A stretch of DNA of 64,000 nucleotides, taken from contig JNKJ01000030.1 of the NCBI GenBank assembly GCA_000702025.1, positions 1-64,000 of the forward strand. Reading direction: 5' to 3'. Below the pieces are notes generated by a model. It saw only the letters and a program-made list of their open reading frames with translations. It searched no databases and had not been told where the DNA came from. This stretch comes from Blautia schinkii DSM 10518. GTDB lineage: Bacteria > Bacillota > Clostridia > Lachnospirales > Lachnospiraceae. Below, one piece after another: positions 41,264 to 52,000 of the stretch; within the stretch, counting starts at the first letter, position 1, and each line of letters begins with the position of its first letter. The position numbers and the translations under genes are program-made.

Positions 41264-41854
41264 ATGAGAAGAAAAAATAAGGGGTTTACCCTGGTGGAAT
41301 TGGTTATAGTAATTTCAATATTTGCCATACTTCTGGGAATGTTGGCTCCATCACTGAATTCTATTCTTGGGTTCCGCGTTCAGAGGGCTACAAATTCTAT
41401 TGCAGCAGCGTTAGACAAGACGAGAGTAGAGGCTATGAATCGTCTGGTAGGAGAAATGAAGCTGGAAAAACGGTCTGACGGATATTATATCAGCTACTAT
41501 CTCGACAGGGGAAAGGCATCAAGATCAGAGGGTGCAAAGGAAGAACAACCAGAAAAAATCGCTCCGGCAGGAATGGTAATCAGCTACACAACGGATACAA
41601 ATCCTGAAGAACAGAAACTGGGAGTTAATGAGTCTGTGATACTGACATATGACCGGGCGACGGGGGGCTTCCTGCCGTTGCAGGATGTAGCGTGGGAACA
41701 GGAAGACATCATTAGTACGCTGGAAGCCGGAAATGATATTCCGCTTAGAAGGACCGGAAGCTACTGTCTTGAAATTAAAATACAGGGCGGTATGCGTACC
41801 AGAATAATTGAGATGGATATAAATACGGGAAAATACACGATCAAGGCGGGGTAA
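41264..41854 (+). CDS. FimT/GspH-like minor prepilin
   Basis: 196 residues from ATG 41264 (an upstream ATG at 41222 would overlap the previous gene; GGGCGG precedes 41264). Leader MRRKNKG, then FTLVELVIVISIFAILLGMLAPSLNSILGF, the FimT/FimU/GspH type of helix. The mature domain is a conventional size and includes SDGYYISYYLDRG and a C-terminal MDINTGKYTIK. In Gram-negative pili this pilin type joins PilV, PilW and PilX in the priming complex at the tip. Confidence 0.85.
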   Translation: MRRKNKGFTLVELVIVISIFAILLGMLAPSLNSILGFRVQRATNSIAAALDKTRVEAMNRLVGEMKLEKRSDGYYISYYLDRGKASRSEGAKEEQPEKIAPAGMVISYTTDTNPEEQKLGVNESVILTYDRATGGFLPLQDVAWEQEDIISTLEAGNDIPLRRTGSYCLEIKIQGGMRTRIIEMDINTGKYTIKAG

Positions 41855-41901
41855 AACCGAAGGACATCCAAAGACTTAAGTGATTAAAGGAGATTTGTCT
41901 T

Positions 41902-44900
41902 ATGAGCAGAAAGATAGAAGACAAAAATAAAGGAAAGAAAAATAATAATTCAGGTTTTACCCTGATTGAGATGGTGGTGACAGTTGCTATTATCGCCATT
42001 TTTGCCGGGGTAATTCTGACTTTAATCACAAATGGTTCCAACTCCTATAGAAATACTTCCAATAATGCAAAGGTGCAGATGGACACACAGGAGCTGTTGG
42101 ATGAAATTGAAGATTTAATTATAGATACGAACAGAAGCGTGTATTATTTTGCGGGAAGCAGTACGGAAGTAGACAGTGCGCCGTCTTTGGGCAGTGATAT
42201 GGGCCAAAATAATTCCGGAACCAAAACGTTTTTGGTCTGTAATGAATATGAAAATGGTGACGGAACCAGTCAATATATTGTAGACGCGCTGGAATGGAGA
42301 GCAAGTGATCAGAAAATCTATTATAGCCGGACACCATATATTGATGCAAGCAGCAGTGTCAAAGAAGAAGCGGTAGAGAAAGAGGCCGAAGGTGGTGTGG
42401 CTGAGTTTTCTTCAGAAGATAATTCTGTAAATGATGAAGCACTTGTAACCGATGAAACAGATGGGGTTAAAAATGTCTCCCGGCCGCAGGAATCCACAGA
42501 AAAAATCCTGTCTTCGGTTTACGCGGAAGGTGTAGTGAACTTTAATGCGGATGTTACAAAGGTAGAGAGTGACCGTGTGGTTCGATTCGAGCTTACCACT
42601 GACAGCGGCGGAAAAGAAATTGAAACTATCTATACTGTTAATTTAAGAAATAAGATACAGGTACAAAAACCATCAGATGCTTTTTCTAAGGCACCGTCTC
42701 AAGATCTTTTTATAGAGATTAGAAATAATCCGATATCTATGGAGGCAGGGGGAGAGCCTGTGCGTCTGAGATATGAAGTCGGGCCGGAAGTTATTCCCGG
42801 AGAACTGGATATCGATCCATCTACAGTTAGATGGACGGTAGTAAGTGGACCTGGAAGTTTCCCGGAGGAGGACCCGACAAGTGGAAAACTGACCGCAGAT
42901 GCCAATGGATCGGGTAAAATTACAGTTAAGGTTTCTGCTGTCACGATAAAAGGAGTTCCTATAGAATCATCTCCGGTTGATATTTTGGTTATTAATAAAA
43001 AGCAGCCGTCTGATTTAGAACCGAGTACAGGTGCGGTTCTGATTGGCGCGGGAAATTCTGCTGATTTGAATGATCTTGTGTCTTGGAAACAGAAGTATGA
43101 TGATGGGTCTGTGGGCGAAGATGATGTAAAGGTGAATTGGTCTGCGGATTGTGGATTTGCAAAAGTTACTGAGGATGGGCAGATTACGATTGGAGCGGAA
43201 GCGGGAACAGAGACGACAGGAAGTTTTACGGTGACAGGTACAAATCCGGAAACAGGGTCGAAAGGGACTGTTACTGTGAATGTTGCGCGGATTGATATTG
43301 CAGAAATTGGTGAAGTTACTTCGAATGCTAATATATCTTATAAGGCAATATATATGGAAGCCGGGAGGGCATACGAAATTACGGGTGATATTAGTTATGT
43401 AAATAATCATAAAATTACTTGGGGTTTAGTAAATAAAAAGAATGATGAAGAATATACACCAACAAATAAGTCTAATTTTACAAAAGCAGATAATGGTACT
43501 TGGAGTATAAAAGTTGAAGTGAATTTAGATACTGGAAAAATATTTTCTTCAAAAGAGTTTATGGTTAATATTACAGAAGCTGGTTATAAGATAGTGGGTC
43601 CTTCTTTAGTGACAGCGGATGAAACTTACCAAGTGTGGAGAGATTGGCAGGTAATAGATACCAGCACAGGAGACAAAGTTAACTCACCTACAGTATGGCC
43701 TGTAAGTATTGAAAATTCATCTGATGTAGAAAAGAAAAGTAGTGATTGGGAGATTATAGTTGATATTTATATTGGAAGAAGTGCTGAAAATTTTACGATT
43801 AAGATTGGTGTACCAGACTGGCTGTGGGATAAGGCTGGAGTAAAATATTTAACGTATGACGTAAAAGTAGTAAAACTGCTTGGAATAGACCCATCTGAGG
43901 CAACCAAACCAATTGGAAGTGACGTAACCTTAACACCTAATATTACTGTTGGAGGTTCTGCTGCTAATGATGAAGCCAAAAAACAGCTCACATATAATTG
44001 GGCTTTAAATAATAAGCCACAAGAGTGGGGACAATCGGCAAATTGGACAATAGGTGATGATGCGTTAAAAGAAAACAGAATTTCATTACAAATAAAGATG
44101 CCAGATGGAAAAAATGTATATTGTCCCAATAAAGGCACGGATAGAACGGAGACATCAATTATTACTGTTGATTATGCGGTAGATTTTTCTCTAATAGCTA
44201 AGAATGATTACAAGAAAATTGTTGCTGGAGAATCGGCAGCTTTTACTTCGCAGATAAGGGTAAATGGCGAAACACCACAAGATTTATCAAAATATCCTGT
44301 GACGTGGAAATGTGAAAAGATAGATGGGAAAGGTGCTTCCATAGATGTCCCGGATGTTTTGGAGCCAAGTGGTAACTTGGCCGGAGAACAGACTACTTTC
44401 AAGCCTGAATCGTTTGGAAAATATAAAATATCTGCGTCAGTAGAAGCTTTTGGGCAAACTTTTGAAGCTGAGCCATACGAAATAAATGTAGACGAGATTA
44501 AGTTTAGTATTAAGCAGAAAGACCACATTAAAGATATGATACTCAACTCGGACTTGGCTTTTTATCCAGAACTTGTTATAAATGGGAAAACGCCAGATAA
44601 TTTAGAGGATTATAATATTGATTGGAAATGTGAAGAAATTAAAGGGGACGAAGAATATCAACTGAATAATAATTTGATAGAAAGGACGGACAATGGTACA
44701 TTAAATTTTAAACCCACAAATAGAGGAAAATATAAATTAAGTGCAATTGTAACAGTGGATGGTAGAGAATTCCCGGCATCCTATGTTGTAGATGTTCATG
44801 AAGTAAAATTTGAAGTTAGAGAAACACTGAATAAGCGTTCCGCAGTGCTGGGAGAAGCACTTAATTTTTGGCTTTATTTAGAAATTGACGGAAAAGAAGT

Positions 44901-46044
44901 TTCATCTACGGACGAACGTTTTACAATTGTTTGGAATCAAAATTCAGTAGTAAATGGCGCTGCGATACCGGGTCAACAGAACAGAATTAAATATACAATT
45001 CCTCAAGATGCTCCTGATACTGTAAGCGCGTCTGCGTCGCTTACGGCATTTGGTCAACAAACATTCCAGAGCCAATATAATATAACCGTTACTAAATTAA
45101 AGGTAAATATTATAGGTGATGTGTATCAACAAATTTATCTGGATGAAGACGAAACTTTTTTATATGATTTTGATGCTGTTGTGATGGAAAGTGTTAATGG
45201 TGCAGGCCAAAATGACGGGGATAAAGATGTTACTGCTAACTATCCAGTCAACTGGTCCTTGAAACTTGATAATGATGAGTTATCTGCTTATATACGTATT
45301 GATCATGAGAAGGGTGAATTCTCTATAGATTCAAATAATATTACGGAGCCTTTTATTGTAGAGATAAAGGTACAATTAAAAGATTACGAAGAAATATTTG
45401 ATACTAGAATAATATATGTATTTCCCAAGGAAACCTTAAGAGAGACTGTTTATATTGGACAAGATGAAGAGGAAAGCCTAAATTGTCCTGGTGTGCCTAA
45501 AGAAGAAAACGTAAATAATATTAGTTTAGTAGTCCGATATGACGATAAGCACATTGAGTATCCAAGTGTCAGTGACTTTAAAGGTTTTACTATTATCCAG
45601 GGGGAGAAGATACCACTAAAAATCAAAATGAGCAATAATGTGAATCTTTTGAAAACGATTTCTTCAATTGATTTATCGCTGAATTTTGATACGAAATTGT
45701 TTGTTTATACAATTATTCCACAATTTTATAATGTATATCACGGTCATTCAGAAGGACCCTTTTGGGCTTCCGTATGGGTTGTTGATGAAGAACCAGCACA
45801 TGTCTATATTCCGTCACCGGAAACCTTACTTATGATGGGGAGTCGAGTAGATAGTTATACATATTCTTGGGTAGAGGGATCTACGCGTTGTGAGTTACGC
45901 CAGAGTTCGAGTGGCTATGCAGGTCGTGGTTTGTGGATTATAAAGTATCAAGATAATTATTATGCGTATGTTGAAGGGAAGTGGGAACAGAGACCATTGG
46001 GTTGGTTTTGGTTTTTAAAAGCGATAGTTTCTCGTAAATTGTAA
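41902..46044 (+). CDS. Giant PilW/GspJ-like pilin fused to Ig-like repeats
   Basis: 1380 residues. Leader MSRKIEDKNKGKKNNNSG, then FTLIEMVVTVAIIAIFAGVILTLITNGSNSYRN, a PilW/GspJ-type pilin helix. About 220 residues of pilin-like domain and a Glu-rich stretch follow. The remaining 1,000 or so residues hold Ig-like/Big domains, with recognisable repeats of about 100 residues starting near 758 (VDFSLIAKNDYKKIVAGES), 866 (IKFSIKQKDHIKDMILNSD), 967 and 1066; repeats 1 and 2 share WKCEEI and GKYKISA-type motifs. Family members are normally 200-350 residues. It is predicted to be a tip-located adhesin exposed by the pilus. AAAGGAG precedes the ATG. Confidence 0.85.
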   Translation: MSRKIEDKNKGKKNNNSGFTLIEMVVTVAIIAIFAGVILTLITNGSNSYRNTSNNAKVQMDTQELLDEIEDLIIDTNRSVYYFAGSSTEVDSAPSLGSDMGQNNSGTKTFLVCNEYENGDGTSQYIVDALEWRASDQKIYYSRTPYIDASSSVKEEAVEKEAEGGVAEFSSEDNSVNDEALVTDETDGVKNVSRPQESTEKILSSVYAEGVVNFNADVTKVESDRVVRFELTTDSGGKEIETIYTVNLRNKIQVQKPSDAFSKAPSQDLFIEIRNNPISMEAGGEPVRLRYEVGPEVIPGELDIDPSTVRWTVVSGPGSFPEEDPTSGKLTADANGSGKITVKVSAVTIKGVPIESSPVDILVINKKQPSDLEPSTGAVLIGAGNSADLNDLVSWKQKYDDGSVGEDDVKVNWSADCGFAKVTEDGQITIGAEAGTETTGSFTVTGTNPETGSKGTVTVNVARIDIAEIGEVTSNANISYKAIYMEAGRAYEITGDISYVNNHKITWGLVNKKNDEEYTPTNKSNFTKADNGTWSIKVEVNLDTGKIFSSKEFMVNITEAGYKIVGPSLVTADETYQVWRDWQVIDTSTGDKVNSPTVWPVSIENSSDVEKKSSDWEIIVDIYIGRSAENFTIKIGVPDWLWDKAGVKYLTYDVKVVKLLGIDPSEATKPIGSDVTLTPNITVGGSAANDEAKKQLTYNWALNNKPQEWGQSANWTIGDDALKENRISLQIKMPDGKNVYCPNKGTDRTETSIITVDYAVDFSLIAKNDYKKIVAGESAAFTSQIRVNGETPQDLSKYPVTWKCEKIDGKGASIDVPDVLEPSGNLAGEQTTFKPESFGKYKISASVEAFGQTFEAEPYEINVDEIKFSIKQKDHIKDMILNSDLAFYPELVINGKTPDNLEDYNIDWKCEEIKGDEEYQLNNNLIERTDNGTLNFKPTNRGKYKLSAIVTVDGREFPASYVVDVHEVKFEVRETLNKRSAVLGEALNFWLYLEIDGKEVSSTDERFTIVWNQNSVVNGAAIPGQQNRIKYTIPQDAPDTVSASASLTAFGQQTFQSQYNITVTKLKVNIIGDVYQQIYLDEDETFLYDFDAVVMESVNGAGQNDGDKDVTANYPVNWSLKLDNDELSAYIRIDHEKGEFSIDSNNITEPFIVEIKVQLKDYEEIFDTRIIYVFPKETLRETVYIGQDEEESLNCPGVPKEENVNNISLVVRYDDKHIEYPSVSDFKGFTIIQGEKIPLKIKMSNNVNLLKTISSIDLSLNFDTKLFVYTIIPQFYNVYHGHSEGPFWASVWVVDEEPAHVYIPSPETLLMMGSRVDSYTYSWVEGSTRCELRQSSSGYAGRGLWIIKYQDNYYAYVEGKWEQRPLGWFWFLKAIVSRKL

Positions 46045-46077
46045 TTATTACCGGAAATAAAAGGAGGTTTTCCCCGC

Positions 46078-49000
46078 ATGAGACTCAAACATAAAAAAAT
46101 ATTCATATCCGGCGTGGCGTTGACAGTAGCGGGCGTACTGGGCGTTGGGGCGTTGCTGCAGAGCAGCGTTTCCGTCCAGGCATCCTCCGCCATGATGCCG
46201 GGTATTGAACAAATTGTAGGGGAGGTATCCGAGGAGGAGCCTTTCCAGATATTAGAGATTGTAGACAGCAAGGCTGACGCGGAGATTGGCTATTATGTTT
46301 CCGGGCAGGAGCCTTACATTAAGCTGTACGAATATCAAATTAAGGATGAAGAAGGAAATGTCACAGAGACGATTCATTTTTCTACCTTGGAAGAAGGACT
46401 TAGTAAGCTTCCTTCCGGACAGCTCAGGGAAGAATTTGCCCGAAACGTAAAGTTTATTACTGATGATAATGGTAATCTCATTCCTGATGAAAACGGTAAT
46501 CCCACATTCACATCTTCAGATATCAGGAATATTTCTGACATCTCTTATAAGGGCGGAGAAAGTGAAAGCGGCGATCCTGTTCAGGATTACCCTCTTTCCT
46601 ATACCGATTATGAGGAGAAATATTTCTTTGAGGACGGTGAAAGCACAGAGACTGGCTGGAACCAGATTGATTTTGTGGATTTTGAGGGACAGCCCAGGGT
46701 AGACAAGGTTTCCCTTGCCGGAACCTATGTGGAGAATCCATCAGGAAACGGTAATTATACGAAACAGGAGCAATCCTATTACCCTATCCGTAACGAGGGC
46801 GATATGGGAAACGACGCCGCTAAATTCCGGGAAAACATCCAGAACTTTTTCTACTCCGAAGGGGATGATACTCGCGCGCCGTATGACTTGAAATTTGAGG
46901 AAGTGAGTAATGCTACAGTTAATGATGTTTTGAACGGTGAATATCTGGACGGGAAGAATCCGATTCTTGAGGAATATGATTACGCACAGGGCAGATACGG
47001 ATATTACGAAAATGTATATGCAGATTTGACCACAGAATTAGCAGACAAGCCAACTTCTTTTCCGGGAGAGAAAACGGAGACAGAGGCTGGAGTTGTAATT
47101 CAGGAAAATGAAAATTTGGCCACCACAGAACTTTTCAGCGCTGGTGATGCGGAACTCTTTGGCTCTGCGGAGTCTGGTTCTGCGGAGCCGGATTCAGGGG
47201 ATGAGATTTTTGGGGCAGATGCTGTTGGTGATGAAGTTGTTTTCGATAATGACACGGATGTATTTTCAGATGATGTTTTTACCACAGATCCGATAGAAAA
47301 TAATGAGCCAGTTGAGAATATTGAGCCTGCGGAGAATAGTGCGATTCCGGATGTACTGGCAGACGGTAATGAGGATGATACAGTTAAGGAACCGACGATT
47401 CTTGGGGAAATTCAGGAGAGCACAACAGCAGGAACTCAGTCAAATCCCTATATCTATCTTGGAAAAGCGATTGATGAGTATCCCAATTACAAGTACACAA
47501 AAGTCGGGGATTTGGCCTATGTGAAAACAATGGCTGAAAAAAGTGCGAAAACTGATAAGCAAAATATAGAAGAAGGCAAGTCTATTACAAGAAAGGCTGA
47601 AGATATCACTATTGAGAATGACCAGTATTGGTATTGGGAACAAGTCGGGAGCGCTGAGAACGATTTGGTGAAACAGCCCTTGAGTGTTGTAACAGGACGT
47701 CAGCCAGTGGCTTATAATCATATCAGACCTATTTCCGGGAAGCTGAATTATAATTATTATTACCGGGTAGAACAGGTGTATTTCTGCTGTAAACTTCCTG
47801 ACGACGGGAACCAGAAAAATCCGCAGTCTTATCAATATTTTGGATGGTATTTTCCATCGTATCCGGCAAATGAGTCTGTTTATCTGCCGATTGAGGAGGG
47901 CAGAACCCCTACACATTATATTTCTGATGCAGTATACAAACTCACCCCGGGGAATGGTAATTATGATTTTGTTCCCGGAGGAGAAGAAACCTGTGAGGTG
48001 GAAGTCAATCACGCATATTACAGAGGCGGTTATGTAAATAATGACTGGCTGAAGCGCTATGTGTTTCATCTTTCCCCGACTGCCCAGAGTATGAACAGCG
48101 AAACGGCAGAGGAAGGTCAGGCGGTTTCGGATGAGGAAGCCAGAAAACAATTTGATAACTTTGCTATTGAGGTGGATACTTTTACCGCAGAGGAACTGAA
48201 TGCTGTTCTGAATGGTACTGCAAAGCAGGCGGAGGAGACATATCAGGCGGCTGACCCGGAGCAGACAGAGGATGAATATCAGGCATCAGATACGGAGCAG
48301 ATGGAGAGCGGAGAGACCGCGGACGCAGATCAGACCGAAAACGGAGATCAGGTCTCAGCAACAGATCAGGCAGCAGATGAGAACCAGACAGAAGAGGAAA
48401 CTCAGGCCCCGGATGAAAACCAGACACCGGACGAGGACCAGACATCAGACGAAACTCAGGGTTCAGGGCAGGAAAACGGAAACGCGGATACATATGCCGA
48501 TGAAGTGATGGTTTTTGGCGAGGGAGAGGTGTCGCAGGTTGAACCGATGGTCAGCGAGGTCATGGAGGAGCTGGTAGGACCACAGGCGGATCAGTTATTC
48601 AGTGACAGCGACGGACAGACGCAGACAGAACAAGTACAGACAGAACAAACACAAGCAGAACAAACTCAGCAAACACAAGCGGAGCAGGAGCCGGATGCAG
48701 ACTCCTTATTTAGTGATGCCGAAAATACAGAGCCGGAGGAAACTTTTTCTTCAGATGACGCGGCGGTATTTTCATCCGGCAGCGAGGCGAAAGACGCAGA
48801 GAATGACGGGAGATTTCAGTTATCGGATTATGATTTGATTTATATTAATGGCAAGTTGATTTCTCAAGAGGCAGCAAATGCCCTTGCTGAAAGCGGGATT
48901 CCCTGCATAATCAATCAGGATAAAATGATTGATACAGAGGGCCAATCAGGGGAACCGAACAGTGTAGAAGCGGCATTTTTTGGATTTTTGCATGAAGGTG

Positions 49001-52000
49001 ATGAGGATGGTCATTATGTGAACCAATATGTATATTTTTTCAAAAATACATTTGGAGATTCAGATGAAACAGCGCCAGGCTCCGGCTCGAATCTGGTGAA
49101 TGTGCGTTTTCATACACCTTTCTACACCGAGGGCGGCCAAAGTACATTCTCCGACAGCACGGTTCCTGAAGTGCCACAGGGGTTTGAGGAAATAAGAGAT
49201 TATATTGACAGCGAAAATCAATACCGTGGGCTTGAGGATGGGATTGAACCTTTGAGCTATGATATTTCTCAGGCCAGAGTGGTGGAGTATATATTGAATT
49301 ATAAGTTGAAAAGAATTACAAATTTAAAGAAAAAGATTAGCGTATTAGAAATTCAACCAGCAGTCAGAACTAATAAATTGAATGAATACGATGTATTAGA
49401 CTGGCTTGGAGTCGATGCTAAGTTAAAAATAGAGGAATATTGTTGTCAGGAAGAGCAAAAGGATAAACCTATAAAGAATATTATTGATAACAATAATGAT
49501 ACAATTTGGCATAGTCAGTATAATCCCTCCATTATAAAACATACACACTATTTTAAGGTGGAATTACCGGATGGATTAGATAAGCTTACCGGAATATATT
49601 ATTTGCCCAGGCAAGATTCCGCAAGTGTTAATGGTACTGCAACCAGGATTAAGCTTGAATTCTATGATGAAGAAAATAAATGGATAGACGAAAAAACTGA
49701 GGAGTTTACTTACAATAATAGAGAAAAACAAATTGTTTTATTTGAAAAGCCGTTAGACAATGTAAAACATATAAAAGTATCTTTTGCGGGAACCAAAGGA
49801 GATACACCTGATACGTTTGCATCTTGCGCAGAATTTGGAATTTTGCCTACAAACATAGAAATTACATCTATGACCAGTTCAGAGTTTGTCGGTCATATTG
49901 AAGATCTCAATACAAAGTATGATATAGTCTATGTAGGTGGAAATGGCCGCCATTCAGATGCAGAATGGGCTAAGTTGATAAATGGTCAAGATAAATTGCT
50001 CTATTCGCATGTTGGAGCGGCAATCAAAGGGGGGATTAATCTTCAGGGATTGATGGAACAGGATATCAGTACACTGAAAGATGGAAATGGTAAATTAAAA
50101 ATTTGGGGTAGTGATACACTGAGTGCCGATGGAATTGGGTCACTGAGAGGTTCGGGGAATGACATCACCAGACAACAAGTCAACGCATTGATAGATTTCG
50201 CGAAGAGCGGCTATCCGGTCGTCATTGATAATGCTCTGTACAAGGAGGGTGCAATTGATAAAGAGAAGGTGGATAATTCTTCGTATTTCTATGATTTTTT
50301 GACAGAAATGGATAAGCTTAAAACCAGTGGTAAATCAAATGTATGTATGAAATCAGAGGCAGCGGAAGGTGGATTGATATTTTTTGCTAATCTGCCTAAA
50401 CCTGGTCTTGATTTTGAGAAAGGATATAAACCGAACAATGCAATTGGAGATGCAGATGGCCCGTCGACAAGTTATATTGAGGGAAGCTTGGACTTCAAAT
50501 TTAATATTATTGATGAGGGAGCTGCATCGCCTGTAGATACCAGTTATGATTGTCAATTGTTTGCAGACTTGAATTGCGATGGTAATTTTTCGAATGCAGA
50601 GCAATTGGATGGGTTAGTTATTAAGGACGCTTCCGGTAATATTCTTACTCAAAAGAATGGAAAATACGAACTGAAACTAAAAGAGGAGTATACAGTAAGC
50701 AGAAAAATTCCTTCAAACTATACGAAGCTTATCACATGGAAATTAAAGATAGTGAATAATAAGTGGAATAATATCTGGACAACAGAAACAGGATATGCAA
50801 AGCAGAAAGTTACGGGAAATAAACCTACCATCAAGGTATTACAGGTACATCCCTCAATTAATACGAATATGAAAGATATGTCATCGGCACAGTGGATACT
50901 ATCTGACAAAATACCCAATAACATTAAGGCTCAGGATATTCCGGCATATAAGGCGAAATATTATGACACAGATTTATTTACCTATTTAGAGACTGTCAGA
51001 AGCAGTGAATTTGACATTGAGATAGAGTCCATCACGGTAGATGCTTATGTGAATACTTATGTAGATATATGGAATAAAAACAAAATAAATTATCTTGATG
51101 GTTACGATATGCTTATATTAGGTTTTTCTGATATGTATCAGAATATAACCAACAAAATTCCCGATAAATTCATTAATGATAATGGTGAAACGATAGCTCC
51201 GCCAGGGGCTGTCGATGCAATTTTTAATTTTATACAAGAAGGTAAAAGCGTTCTTTTTGCACATGATACCACTTCATTTATCAATCGGGATAATAGTAAA
51301 ATTTCATATAATACGACTAAGAAGGATGAAAAGGTAGATCCCCAAACCAACTGGGGATATTCCATGAATTCTTTATTGCGCCCAGTGGTTGGGATGGATA
51401 GATATGGCATTACATCTGTTTCAATAAAAGACATTTTGACAAAGGCTTTAGAATTAGTGAAACCGTCAAAAACATCCGATACACCCACAGATTGGGAGAA
51501 AGTTTATGACAACCAGTTTTATACAGATGCAATGGGGGGCGAATGGCCTAATGGTGATATGGCATTTCAGTCTAACTCGGCAAAAACTAAAACTTGGTCA
51601 CAGACACAAGGATATTCAAATTGTCTTTTGTTTAAGTTTAATAAGTATGGTGGTTTAGGCGGTTATGAGACGACTAGAGCAACAAAGGTAAACGAAGGCG
51701 CTATCACAGAATATCCCTTTAAGATTCCGGAAATTATAGATATCGCTAAAACCCATGGTCAGTATTATCAGCTAGCAATGGAGGAGGATGGAGATCAGGA
51801 TGGACTTAATGATATCATAGTTTGGTATTGTCTGGGTGGCAGCTATAGAACAGATTCTCCTAATGATGTGAGAAACAATTACTATCTTTATAGTAAAGGA
51901 AATGTTATGTATACAGGGGTTGGACATTCTAATGTTAAGAATGCAGAAAATAATTCTTTTGAAAAGAAATTATTTGTTAATGCAATTGTGGCATCCTACA

